Shown: one piece after another, positions 1 through 7,038 of the stretch
Layout: each line of letters opens with the position of its first letter
Position numbering within the stretch: the stretch's first letter is position 1
Assembly: GCA_900538365.1 (NCBI GenBank)
Contig: UPXT01000012.1
Coordinates: 1-50,350, forward strand
Source: an uncultured Acidaminococcus sp.
GTDB taxonomy: Bacteria > Bacillota > Negativicutes > Acidaminococcales > Acidaminococcaceae
Length of the DNA: 50,350 nucleotides
Direction of reading: 5' to 3'
Translations under genes and position numbers: made by a program
Notes under the pieces: model-generated
The model's input: only the letters and a program-made list of their open reading frames with translations
Databases searched by the model: none
What the model was told of the DNA's origin: nothing

Positions 1-10
1 GTACCTGTCT

Positions 11-796
11 TTACCTACGTATGATTTGGAATCCCCCAAAAATACGTGAAGAACCTCTTTTTTCCAAGTCGATATCGTTTACCGTCAATCCGCAAAATTC
101 CGAGATCCGCAGCCCAGTATGGAACAGGATGAAAATTCCCTCATAATATCTACAATAATACTCGTCATTCTTTATGAAATCCAGGAAAATCCGCATATCT
201 CTTTTGGAAAGAGCTTCCCTTCTCACACTATCGTTGATCAAGACCTCTTTCATTTCGAAATTAAAGGGATTTCTCCACAAGATTTCATCATCTACAGCCA
301 TTTGGAATGCGGGCCGCACCACACCCCGGATGCTGTGAATGGAACTGTATCCCTTTCCTTCGGACTGCAATTTGATCAGCCATAATTTGGCATCGGACAT
401 TTTCACTTTCCCAATGGCTTTCTGGGCAAAGCGTTCTTTCTTCAGGGCATTGACCACGAACTTGTAGTTGCTCAGGGTATTGGGTTTGACACCCTTTTTC
501 AGCATCAGGTACCGCTGGACCAGTTCCAGGACGGTCATGGAATCCGAATGGGCATTGGGGCAGATCACCAGTTTCACTTCCAGGCTGTCTTCCATTTCCC
601 GGAGGGATAGGCAGGGTTTCCGTCCCGGCGGCAAGGGATCCGTAGGCTCCAGCTTCCAGCTGTACAGGAATTTCGGCCGCCCGTTCACCATATATTTGAA
701 CTGATACTTTCCATCGATCCGCACGGACTCTCCCGCCCGTAAGATCCTTCTCTTCTTGTCCCGGCGCACACGGCCCCGCATATGGATTTTTTTCAT
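11..796 (-). pseudogene. int: Tn916-type tyrosine integrase, C-terminus missing
   Basis: The 261-residue frame begins with the arm-binding N-terminal domain typical of Tn916 integrases (RRDKKRRILRAGES, FLYSWKLEPTDPLP), followed by a core-binding domain at about residues 88-180 and the first catalytic arginine R230 in TGLRISE. After DIDLEKR the frame stops resembling the family and ends at a TAA at 11-13. In relatives about 150 more residues follow, carrying the remaining catalytic Lys, His-x-x-Arg and Tyr. Other frames of the last 50 bases contain pieces resembling the family's PKTKSGERQVP segment, which suggests frameshifts and not a natural end. Downstream sequence lies outside the window. 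The start ATG has a purine-rich site (AAGGAG...AAAGGGG) upstream. The excisionase gene lies just upstream, as in Tn916-family elements. Almost certainly inactive if the window sequence is correct. Confidence 0.75.
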
Positions 797-860
797 TGGT
801 TTTCCCCTTTCTCCTTGTTTGGCATCCTAATTCATCACTCCAAATGTCAAATAAGTCAAC

Positions 861-1064
861 TTAAATACAGGACGTCTGGCGGAGGAACTTTTCAAACTCC
901 TCCCGGATGATCAGCACCTTCCGTCCATTCCAGACCAAAAACTCCGCTCCAGGGTGTTCCACCGCAATCCGCCGCAGCCGCTTTTCCCCAATGTGGAAAT
1001 ACTGGCGGGCCTCCTTCACGGTCAGGGCATACCGCTGGTTAGAGGGAATCTCTTTGCTTTCCAT
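861..1064 (-). CDS. xis: Tn916-type excisionase (Xis)
   Basis: A 67-residue basic protein starting MESKEIPSNQRYALTVKEA. The pattern RYALTVKEARQYFHIGEKRLRRIA, then a short wing and FLVWNGRKVLI, matches the winged-helix excisionases of Tn916-family elements, which bind near the element ends and direct Int toward excision. I start it at the ATG ending at 1064 because AGGAGG sits about 8 bases upstream. The longer open frame from 1151 runs back through a hairpin and has no such site. It lies 64 bp upstream of the integrase in the same direction, the usual xis-int arrangement. The gene looks intact although its partner integrase is broken. Confidence 0.8.
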   Translation of the reverse strand: MESKEIPSNQRYALTVKEARQYFHIGEKRLRRIAVEHPGAEFLVWNGRKVLIIREEFEKFLRQTSCI

Positions 1065-1136
1065 AATTTCAAACCTCCTGTTCTGTCTATTTCTACTGGT
1101 AACAGGACAGAAATGGGGGCCATAAGTACTTTTTAC

Positions 1137-1176
1137 ACGAAAAAAAGCCATGGCAGGATTTTTCCCACCATGGCTA
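1137..1176 (-). terminator. Rho-independent-like terminator
   Basis: The arms AGCCATGG (1146-1153) and CCATGGCT (1169-1176) pair perfectly around a 15-base loop. On the minus strand the hairpin is followed by a run of seven T (1140-1146). It would stop leftward transcription coming from the methylase gene before it reaches xis. Its left arm belongs to a 19-bp direct repeat found again at 4513-4531. Confidence 0.55.
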
Positions 1177-1250
1177 CATTCATTTCCGCACCAAAGCCAC
1201 CAACAGAACCGTGCCTATTCCATTGTGCCTTCAGCCGTTTCTGTGTTCTA

Positions 1251-1409
1251 TTAATTGCTTTCTCGTACAGTTCTAATTATGCGTTGGCACTCCTTAAAGA
1301 TTCTTTCTTCCTGCCTGATCGAGGTCATTTCTATTTCTTTCAATAAATTTCCGAGCCGATTGGACTGTTCCCTGGCTTTTAGCAATTCCGACATTTGTTT
1401 CTTCTTCAT
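1251..1409 (-). CDS. Possible small basic coiled-coil protein
   Basis: A 52-codon frame begins MKKKQMSELLKAREQ and ends QRIIRTVRESN. It is rich in Lys, Arg, Glu and Gln with heptad-like leucine spacing, as in small coiled-coil proteins of mobile elements. The frame stays open upstream to about 1500 without another clear start, and the only Shine-Dalgarno-like sequence (GAAGAAA) is weak. I recognise no family. It fills the gap between the methylase and the terminator at 1137-1176. It could be a real small element gene, a remnant of a longer one, or chance. Confidence 0.3.
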   Translation of the reverse strand: MKKKQMSELLKAREQSNRLGNLLKEIEMTSIRQEERIFKECQRIIRTVRESN

Positions 1410-1570
1410 ACTGTATTTCTTCTGTAATCTGTTGTTGATGATCTGCAGTTCACCAAAAATGTTTAACCTTACATATATAAACAGAAAAGTATGACTATTT
1501 TACTAATAATTCAAATAAATATTGTAATAAAAAACAGCAGGCGTATTTTTATACACCTACTGTTATAAGT

Positions 1571-2386
1571 TTAAAATAAAGCGTCTTCAATATTCAAGCT
1601 TGCTTTTAAGTCAAATCTTTGTTGAATTTGTTTTTCTTTATCTGTTTGAAAATCAAGATTACCGTTTTCGCGAAGTTCTTTTTCAAGTTCTTCTGCTGTT
1701 TTTATTTCGATTTTTTCGTCTGGTATTTCAAGTCCCCAATTATCCCAACCAACATAATTATTTCGAGCAAATAGTTCAATCTTATTTTGTGTTGGAAACA
1801 TCTTTGTTATGCCGTCAATTACCTTTACTGGCTTTACACTATGTTTTCCACGGTGTATTTCTACCATCTGGCGTACATTCCGTGCTCCGCGTGGTTGAGG
1901 AAACCTACCATGCTTGAACGCAAGAACAAATTCAGTCTGCGAAAGAGTATATCTGCCAGGGTTATGCACCATTTTGTCCCATACAAACGCAATGGTTTTA
2001 TATTCAAAGCCCCATGCTTTCCCTAGTTCGATAGCATTAGCCATTTGGGGGCCCGTTGTCCACATAAAAAGTAGGCAATCTTCCGCCGTGATAGACGGGA
2101 CATCAAGCTCTTTTAGCTGTTTTAATTTAAGCGTTGGATATTTAAAAGCAGCCGAGCTCAAAAATATTTTTCTTTCGAAATCTTTATTTTCTGATTTGAT
2201 TGTTGTCTTATCATATTGCATCTTCCCACCGTAATCCCACGGAGGGTCAGCATATATTACTTCATACTTTTTTTGTGGTAAAGGCGGATAAACATCTTTA
2301 AGGGGATTAATTTTGGTTCTTTTTTTCTGTTCAATACTATAGATTGAATAGGCAGTGATGGTGCCTGTTTTATTATCTTCTGCCAT
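1571..2386 (-). CDS. MT-A70-family adenine-N6 DNA methyltransferase (RM cassette)
   Basis: A 271-residue protein with the catalytic DPPW motif at residues 47-50 (VIYADPPWDYGG) and the later MT-A70 blocks LLFMWTTGPQM and PTQNKIELFAR. It would transfer a methyl group from S-adenosylmethionine to adenine N6 in the site cut by the neighbouring endonuclease, protecting host DNA. M.MunI, partner of the related endonuclease MunI, is also an N6-adenine methylase, so methylation of CAATTG is the natural prediction. The start is supported by AAAGGAAT about 10 bases upstream. It is divergent from the regulator and endonuclease genes across about 130 bp. The cassette is clearly more AT-rich than the rest of the window, consistent with transfer. 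The C-terminal 50 residues are highly charged and outside the catalytic fold. Confidence 0.85.
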   Translation of the reverse strand: MAEDNKTGTITAYSIYSIEQKKRTKINPLKDVYPPLPQKKYEVIYADPPWDYGGKMQYDKTTIKSENKDFERKIFLSSAAFKYPTLKLKQLKELDVPSITAEDCLLFMWTTGPQMANAIELGKAWGFEYKTIAFVWDKMVHNPGRYTLSQTEFVLAFKHGRFPQPRGARNVRQMVEIHRGKHSVKPVKVIDGITKMFPTQNKIELFARNNYVGWDNWGLEIPDEKIEIKTAEELEKELRENGNLDFQTDKEKQIQQRFDLKASLNIEDALF

Positions 2387-2442
2387 ATAAAATCATTCCT
2401 TTCCTTTACTATCTTTACAAGAATACCCGAAAATCGAAAAAC

Positions 2443-2467
2443 AGTCAAGAAATGTTACTTATAATCC
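2443..2467 (+). promoter_or_regulatory. Candidate C-box operator of the RM control protein
   Basis: The sequence ACTTATAATCC at 2457-2467 resembles the C-box half-site GACTTATAGTC bound by many restriction control proteins. A further AGTC...ACT pair lies at 2443-2459. It sits in the divergent promoter region, about 50 bp before the probable start of the regulator, where such operators are expected. The match is imperfect. Confidence 0.25.
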
Positions 2468-2514
2468 GTTGTTTTAAAAGCATCAATTCGTTACACTTTC
2501 CAAGGGTGATGCAA

Positions 2515-2721
2515 ATGATATTAAATGATTTTGCACAACGCATTAGAGCCTTAAGATGTGATAAGGGTTTTAGCCAAGAAAAATTTGCTTTAAAAATTGA
2601 TATGGATAGAACTTATTATGCCTCTGTTGAAGCTGGAAAAAGAAACATTTCATTAAAAAATATTAAGAAAATAGCAGATGGCCTTGACATAACTCTTGAA
2701 GAATTGTTTCAAGGATTGTAA
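2515..2721 (+). CDS. XRE-family controller (C) protein of the RM system
   Basis: A 68-residue protein that is essentially one helix-turn-helix domain of the XRE/Cro type: FAQRIRALRCDKGFSQEKFA, then DRTYYASVEAGKRNISLKNIKKIADGLDI. C proteins of this size time restriction systems: they activate their own operon and the endonuclease gene and often repress the methylase. I place the start at 2515 because AAGGG lies 8 bases upstream. ATG at 2509 is also possible, and the frame is open back to 2452. It ends 20 bp before the endonuclease start with AAAGGAG between them, so the two genes should be co-transcribed. Confidence 0.8.
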   Translation: MILNDFAQRIRALRCDKGFSQEKFALKIDMDRTYYASVEAGKRNISLKNIKKIADGLDITLEELFQGL

Positions 2722-2741
2722 AGAAAGGAGTTCATCATTTA

Positions 2742-3368
2742 ATGGCAAGACATGAACTGCAAGAACGTAGTAACTGGCAAACGGAATCAGGCCCTGGTGG
2801 TAAAGCTGGAAAAGCTGAACAAAACTTGTATAGTGTATTCCGTGAGGCTTTTCGTGGTACAGATTATATTATTTCTGATCATCCAACCAATTTAAAACAC
2901 CTTTATGAAAATGTCCAATTATCACCAGAAACTCTAGCACAAATATATAATCCAGATGAAGAAACTATGCGTCACGCGCAGAGTAGAGGTTGGGGGATTT
3001 CTCCTGACTTTGCAATTACGAATATAAAAACAGGTAAAATTCTGTTTGGAGAAATCAAAAGACAGGATGGATGGGTTGAAGGAAAAGATCCTAGCGCAGG
3101 TCGAGGAAATGCGCATGAACGAATGTGTAAGTTATTCACTCCTGGTCTATTGCATGCTTACCGAAAAATAGGAGGAATAACTGACCCTAATATTTTACCA
3201 TTTTGGGTTGTCCTTGAGGGAGACATTACACGAGATCCAAAAAGAAATAGAGAAATTGCCTTTTGGTTTGATGGTTATGAAAAAAATTATTTTATGTGGC
3301 GTCCTGGAATGGGTGGACAACCATTAGTTGATCATTTTTATAAATATCTATGTAAAGCACTTGATTGA
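2742..3368 (+). CDS. MunI-like type II restriction endonuclease (predicted CAATTG)
   Basis: A 208-residue protein close to the length of MunI (202). The PD-(D/E)xK site is intact: D89 in SPDF, then E104 and K106 in GEIKRQDG. Spacings are the same as MunI D83, E98 and K100. The recognition segment GKDPSAGRGNAHER (residues 114-127) contains the GNAxER element that EcoRI and MunI share for reading AATT, plus R121, equivalent to MunI R115, which reads the outer C-G pair. MunI comparisons are from memory of the characterised enzyme. Cutting at C^AATTG is therefore predicted. A strong AAAGGAG precedes the ATG. It is the last gene of the rightward pair and lies 56 bp before the IS21-like end. Confidence 0.88.
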   Translation: MARHELQERSNWQTESGPGGKAGKAEQNLYSVFREAFRGTDYIISDHPTNLKHLYENVQLSPETLAQIYNPDEETMRHAQSRGWGISPDFAITNIKTGKILFGEIKRQDGWVEGKDPSAGRGNAHERMCKLFTPGLLHAYRKIGGITDPNILPFWVVLEGDITRDPKRNREIAFWFDGYEKNYFMWRPGMGGQPLVDHFYKYLCKALD

Positions 3369-3424
3369 ACTGTGTAATAAATGTTGTTTTACATTATCAT
3401 ATAATGTAATTGCCTAAAAGCACT

Positions 3425-3505
3425 TGTCAAGACCGGAATATTTTTGACCCATTTGGCCGGTTAAAAGTGACCCAATAAAACGGTGGTTTCCCAGTTCTTG
3501 CACTT
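3425..3505. mobile_element. Terminal region of an IS21-family element
   Basis: Beginning with TGTCAAGACC at 3425, this stretch carries two similar blocks, TTGACCCATTT near 3443 and GTGACCCAATA near 3467, spaced like the multiple end repeats of IS21-family elements. The istB relic begins directly inside it. No matching opposite end or istA gene is in the window, so only the istB-side end remains. Confidence 0.55.
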
Positions 3506-4043
3506 TTAAGGCCGGCATTTTCCCTGGCCGGAATGGCCAAGGCCAGAAGAAACAACGGCCGGATTCAGGCCGGCACGCAGTCGATCTTTTAAGCGGTAAC
3601 TTTCTCCCTTAATATTTACCACATGTGCATTGTGCAGCAGTCTGTCCAAAATGGCTGTTGCTATCACTGAGTCACTCATAAGTTCATCTCAATCGCTGAA
3701 ATATTTGTTGCTGGTCATAATCACGCTGCCCCGCTTATAACCGCGAACAGATAACTTGAAAGAGCAGCTCTGCCTGCTGCCTGGTCAGTTGCATATATCC
3801 AACTTCATCAATAATCAAAAGATCCGGGCGGGCATAAAATTTGTATCGTCTCGCCAGCATTCCCTTTGCTTTCCGCTTTTCTAAGTTATCCATCAAGTGA
3901 GACAGCGTAGTGAAGTATGCGGTCATCCCGTGCTGCAGTGCATCTACAGCAAAAGCCGTAGCCAAGTGTGTTTTTCCAACGCCCGGTGGCCCAAAAGGAT
4001 CAGGTTCTCAGACCGCTCCACAAAAGCCATCGAACTTAGCTCC
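3506..4043 (-). pseudogene. istB: Decayed istB (IS21-family transposition ATPase)
   Basis: Translated pieces across frames give an IstB-like AAA+ helper ATPase: LSSMAFVERSENLILL, then GPPGVGKTHLATAFA (Walker A), then ARPDLLIIDEVGYM (Walker B), then YKRGSVIMTSNKYFSD, then VIATAILDRLLHNAHVVNIK. The frame breaks inside Walker A, where one G appears lost near 3988-3992. It breaks again after FQVICSR near 3745, and an in-frame TGA (3685-3687) replaces the expected Trp after NKYFSD. The N-terminal 80 or so residues are missing: the relic begins within the 3' end of the NUDIX gene, read in another frame. It cannot make a working protein. Confidence 0.85.
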
Positions 4044-4445
4044 TGTATCTGTTACCAGATACTTCCGAAAATCTCTCACCACAACTCGGTCAGCCGGCAG
4101 CCAATTCACATTATCCAATTCGTCATAGGAAAGCCACCGGGCCGCTTCGTGTTCCAGCAGAGTCAGCTTGCCCCGTTCCACCTTACAAATAAAGCACTGC
4201 ATGGAGAGATGGAATGTGGGATAGTCATATTCCACGGTGGTCAGGGGCTTCTCTACCCGGATCTCCGTGGCCAGTTCTTCCTGAATCTCCCGTTTGATGG
4301 CCTGCTCCGGAGTTTCTCCAGGTTCGATCTTTCCACCAGGAAATTCCCAACCGTCTTTGAATTCCCCATAACCCCGCTGGGTGGCGAAAACCTTATCTTG
4401 GTTGATGATCAGCGCTGCCACGACCTGTACCGTTTTCAAAGCCAT
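4008..4445 (-). CDS. MutT-like NUDIX hydrolase
   Basis: A 145-residue protein with a full Nudix box, GGKIEPGETPEQAIKREIQEEL, the metal-binding motif of 8-oxo-dGTP and other nucleotide diphosphatases. The start MALKTVQVV is chosen because AAGGAG lies 7-8 bases upstream; the longer frame from 4523 runs through a hairpin. The fold ends naturally near VRDFRKYLVTD. The last dozen residues (TGAKFDGFCGAV) are read from DNA that encodes IstB in another frame, so the insertion appears to have replaced the original 3' end. The protein is probably still functional. Likely a nucleotide-pool sanitising enzyme, but the substrate cannot be told from sequence. Confidence 0.85.
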   Translation of the reverse strand: MALKTVQVVAALIINQDKVFATQRGYGEFKDGWEFPGGKIEPGETPEQAIKREIQEELATEIRVEKPLTTVEYDYPTFHLSMQCFICKVERGKLTLLEHEAARWLSYDELDNVNWLPADRVVVRDFRKYLVTDTGAKFDGFCGAV

Positions 4446-4511
4446 CTCTCCTTTTATCCAAAGTTGGACTGTCTTTATTATACCATAGACAGTGTTCGAA
4501 AATCCGGACAA

Positions 4512-4560
4512 CAAAAAAGCCATGGCAGGATCTTCAACGATCCCGTCACGGCTCTTTTAA
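4512..4560. terminator. Bidirectional terminator-like hairpin
   Basis: The arms AAAAAAGCCATGGCAGGATC (4513-4532) and GATCCCGTCACGGCTCTTTT (4540-4559) pair with few mismatches. T runs flank the hairpin on both strands, so it could act in either direction. It lies upstream of the NUDIX gene. The left arm repeats the element at 1141-1159. Confidence 0.55.
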
Positions 4561-4605
4561 AAGTCAAACGTCATACTACACATTGTGTATTTAATTTTTA
4601 CGTTA

Positions 4606-4623
4606 ACCACAATATATTGTGGT
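4606..4623. repeat. 18-bp perfect palindrome
   Basis: ACCACAATATATTGTGGT is an unbroken inverted repeat with no loop, more like a protein-binding operator than a terminator. No T run follows on either strand. It lies in otherwise gene-poor sequence. Confidence 0.6.
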
Positions 4624-5024
4624 ATCGGTAGTAAAACAGTAGTATGATCCCTTCACAAACTGCCGCAGATCCCCTGTTTATGCGGGTTTTCAAAGATCAA
4701 AGCAGGTAGTGCCATGGCACACAAACAGGATTTTTAGAGCCATTTTGAAAGTCCTCCTGAGGATACGAAAGGAAATTTTCTTACTTCCGCTGTCGTTTCT
4801 TCCTATTGTAGCAGAAAATCGGACGATTATCATTATCAAGGCAATGAAAAAGACCTTGCTGGGACGGTTACCCATCAAGGTCCACGGAACAATCTTGCGG
4901 CAGCATCATCATCCGCCATGCGCCCGTTTCACACGCTTCCAATGACCGTCTGTTACCACCAGCATGAATCCCATGAAATGATGCTGCTGCGGGCATCTTC
5001 CAGCGGGGTTCAAAATGCCTCATC
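4624..5024. other. Gene-poor stretch with a decayed gene start
   Basis: On the minus strand AGGAGG at 4753-4758 is followed 9 bases later by an ATG (4743) that opens MALKILFVCHGTTC, like the P-loop start of low-molecular-weight protein tyrosine phosphatases (usually KILFVCHGNICRS). The frame stops at 4690, before the expected Arg, so at most the 5' end of such a gene survives. Between 4760 and 5020 I see no convincing gene, RNA or repeat. Confidence 0.3.
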
Positions 5025-5711
5025 TCAGGCAAGAAGCATATCGATAAGCGTGCGGATATGGACATCCATCACATCCACAGTGGGGACGGGAAGAAAAAGA
5101 TCCTTAAAGGCCAGGGGCAGTTCTGTACAGCCAAGGATAATGGCTTGGACAGGGTACCTTTTCAGCGCTTCCTGACAATAGGTTTTAAAAAATTCCTGGG
5201 TACTTTCCTTTACAAGGCCAATTTCCAATTCGTTTTCAATATGGTCATTGATTTGTTCCTGGATATCTGGCTCCGGAACAAAGACACGGATACCCTGGCG
5301 TTCCAGTGGTTTTGTTACGAACGTGCCTGACATCGTCGGTTTCGTTCCCAGTAAAAGGACAGATGAAATTGCTTGTTTATTTAGCGCCTGGGCCGTCGTA
5401 TCAATCATACTAATGACGGGGATGGGTGCCCGTTTCCTGATTTCATCAAGAACTGCATGAGGCGTGATTCCTGTAAGGGCCGCAAATTCACAGCCTGCCG
5501 CAGCAAGATGCTCAAATCCCTCAAGAAGATATTCACTGAGACCTCCCCAGTCATTTGAAGAGGCATACTGAAGAACGTCAAAAACGCTCAGGCTCTCTAT
5601 CGTCAGATAGGGAAATTTTCCCGTTTTTTTCTCAACCTGGGAGGTAATCGTTTTGTAATAGATAAGGGTTGACTCAGGACCCGTTCCTCCAATAAGGCCT
5701 AATTTTTTCAT
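5025..5711 (-). CDS. Aspartate/glutamate racemase family protein
   Basis: A 228-residue protein with the family start MKKLGLIGGTGPEST and the C-terminal catalytic motif ILGCTELP (C195). Members interconvert L- and D-aspartate or glutamate without cofactor, using two thiol or thiol-like residues. The position of the first catalytic Cys reads LTGITPH (80-85) instead of a CNT-type motif, so the first acid/base would have to be a Thr. Some family members such as the E. coli YgeA enzyme pair Thr with Cys, so activity with relaxed or altered specificity is plausible. AAAGGAA lies upstream of the ATG. It is separated by 184 bp from the flavodoxin operon and has its own promoter region with a MerR-like dyad. 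Confidence 0.82.
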   Translation of the reverse strand: MKKLGLIGGTGPESTLIYYKTITSQVEKKTGKFPYLTIESLSVFDVLQYASSNDWGGLSEYLLEGFEHLAAAGCEFAALTGITPHAVLDEIRKRAPIPVISMIDTTAQALNKQAISSVLLLGTKPTMSGTFVTKPLERQGIRVFVPEPDIQEQINDHIENELEIGLVKESTQEFFKTYCQEALKRYPVQAIILGCTELPLAFKDLFLPVPTVDVMDVHIRTLIDMLLA

Positions 5712-5759
5712 GTTCTTTTTCCTTTTTATTGATATTTGTTAACCAATCCTGTAAAAAGT

Positions 5760-5780
5760 CTCTCCCTCTATAGGGGAAGG
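5760..5780 (-). promoter_or_regulatory. MerR-type operator candidate upstream of racemase gene
   Basis: On the minus strand CTTCCCCTATAGAGGGAGAG is an imperfect dyad (14 of 20 positions symmetric) shaped like the CCTTCCCC-GGGGAAGG operators in long-spacer promoters controlled by MerR-family activators. It lies about 50-70 bp upstream of the racemase ATG. No merR gene is in the window. Confidence 0.35.
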
Positions 5781-5825
5781 TACGTTCACAACGCATCAAT
5801 CATTTATGAAGTTAGAATAAGCATA

Positions 5826-5891
5826 AGGGCCCATGGCATGACGGTTTTTAAGAACCATAGACGGTCCAAGACAATCATAGAAGGGCCCTTT
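5826..5891. repeat. Inverted repeat with GGGCCC cores
   Basis: AAGGGCCC at 5826-5833 pairs with GGGCCCTT at 5883-5890 around a roughly 50-base loop that itself contains GGTT/AACC pairing. It follows the lipoprotein flavodoxin gene on the minus strand and may end that transcript, but no clear T run follows. Confidence 0.3.
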
Positions 5892-5895
5892 GTGC

Positions 5896-6525
5896 TCAAT
5901 GAAGGGAAAGATCCAGGTCCTTGATCCATTTTCTGAGGTCTTCTTCACTCACCGTCTTTTCAAATCGTCTGCCTTTTTTCCATTTGGCACCAGGAATCAG
6001 GGAAGCAAGATTTTCCTCACTTTTTTCGATACCGCTGGAACCGCTTGTGCAGAAGGGAACAATCGTCTTTCCCGTAAAATCAAGACTTTCGCTGAAGGTA
6101 TCGATGCTGCGCGGCTCAATCCCCCACCAAATTGGATACCCTAGGAAAATGACTTTCACATCTTGGAAATGCTCAGGCGTTCCCCGCAGTTTAGGTCTGG
6201 CGGAGGCATCGTTTTGTTCCCGATTGGCCCGACTGTCCTTGACATTGTAGTCAAGGTCATCTTTGCTGTAGGGAATTTCCGGCGTAATTTCGTAAAGGGT
6301 GCCGCCCGTTAGGGCCGCAATTTTTTGGGCCACGGTCCGCGTATTTCCCGTCTGGGAAAAATAGGCAACAAGAACGTCCGGACGCCCTTTGGGTGAAGCT
6401 GCCTGCTCTGCGCCTGCCTTCTTGGAGGCCGCCTTTTCTTCGCCGCCGGCTGAAGCACAGCCGCCCATGTAGGCCAGAATAAAGCCCATTAAGAGGATGC
6501 CTGCTAGTTTCATGATTCGGTTCAT
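5896..6525 (-). CDS. Lipoprotein-anchored flavodoxin-like protein
   Basis: A 209-residue protein with a lipoprotein signal: basic MNRIMK, a hydrophobic stretch, and the lipobox-like YMGGC with lipid-carrying C23. A low-complexity Ala/Lys/Glu linker (24-47) leads to a flavodoxin fold beginning LVAYFSQTGNTRTVA, the FMN phosphate-binding loop. VIFLGYPIWWGIEP and FCTSGSSGIE are the two further FMN contacts of this family. The domain closely resembles the soluble flavodoxin encoded just upstream, which has no signal. The architecture places an electron carrier outside the cytoplasmic membrane. It is the last gene of a nitroreductase-flavodoxin-flavodoxin operon, 16 bp after its neighbour. Partner and substrate are unknown. 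Confidence 0.85.
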   Translation of the reverse strand: MNRIMKLAGILLMGFILAYMGGCASAGGEEKAASKKAGAEQAASPKGRPDVLVAYFSQTGNTRTVAQKIAALTGGTLYEITPEIPYSKDDLDYNVKDSRANREQNDASARPKLRGTPEHFQDVKVIFLGYPIWWGIEPRSIDTFSESLDFTGKTIVPFCTSGSSGIEKSEENLASLIPGAKWKKGRRFEKTVSEEDLRKWIKDLDLSLH

Positions 6526-6541
6526 GATGATCCGTCCTTTC

Positions 6542-7021
6542 TTATACAGAAGCTGCCAGAAGCTTTTTCAGTGTGCCCTCACCGACACGGCCATTAAGGA
6601 TCCGTCCTTCCATAAGGTCTGCATGCGGCCCTGCGGCAGGCTTCAACTTTTCCAACGTCTTTCCAAAACCACTGCCGCCGCTTGTGGCAAATAGGATGAT
6701 TTTCTTATCGCTGAAATCGTACGCCTTGAGGAAACTCGTGATGATTTTTGGAGCTTCATACCACCAAATCGGGAAACCCAAAAAAATGACATCATAGGAC
6801 GCGGGCGCAGCATTGTGGTCCAAAAGTTCCGGTAAAGGCGCCCCGGCCTTTTTTTCCAAAGATGACCGTGAACGAGGATCCATCCAGTCAAGGTCCTTGG
6901 CCGTGTAGGGCACTTTGGGGCGGATTTCGTAAAGATCCGCGTCAGCAGCCTCAGCAAGGGCTTTGGCAGCCTTTCGTGTCGTTCCAGTTGCACTGAAATA
7001 GGCAACGAGGATTTTTTTCAT
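6542..7021 (-). CDS. Flavodoxin family protein (cytoplasmic)
   Basis: A 159-residue protein of the flavodoxin_4 type. The FMN phosphate loop is LVAYFSATGTTRKAA near the N-terminus, followed by VIFLGFPIWWYEAP and LFATSGGSGFG. I begin at MKKILVAYFSATGTT because AAGGAAGG lies about 8 bases upstream; an upstream codon at 7042 overlaps the nitroreductase gene. No signal peptide. It follows the nitroreductase gene by 17 bp. It could pass electrons to or from the nitroreductase, or be an oxidoreductase of the menaquinone-dependent type; sequence alone does not decide. Confidence 0.85.
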   Translation of the reverse strand: MKKILVAYFSATGTTRKAAKALAEAADADLYEIRPKVPYTAKDLDWMDPRSRSSLEKKAGAPLPELLDHNAAPASYDVIFLGFPIWWYEAPKIITSFLKAYDFSDKKIILFATSGGSGFGKTLEKLKPAAGPHADLMEGRILNGRVGEGTLKKLLAASV

Positions 7022-7038
7022 GGAAAGCACCTTCCTTC

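Noticed and set aside
2257..2448. 63-codon minus-strand frame overlapping the methylase start
   Set aside because: Out-of-frame reading of the methylase 5' end and promoter region.
3897..4631. 244-codon plus-strand frame over the NUDIX and istB region
   Set aside because: Antisense to two features with clear motifs on the minus strand.
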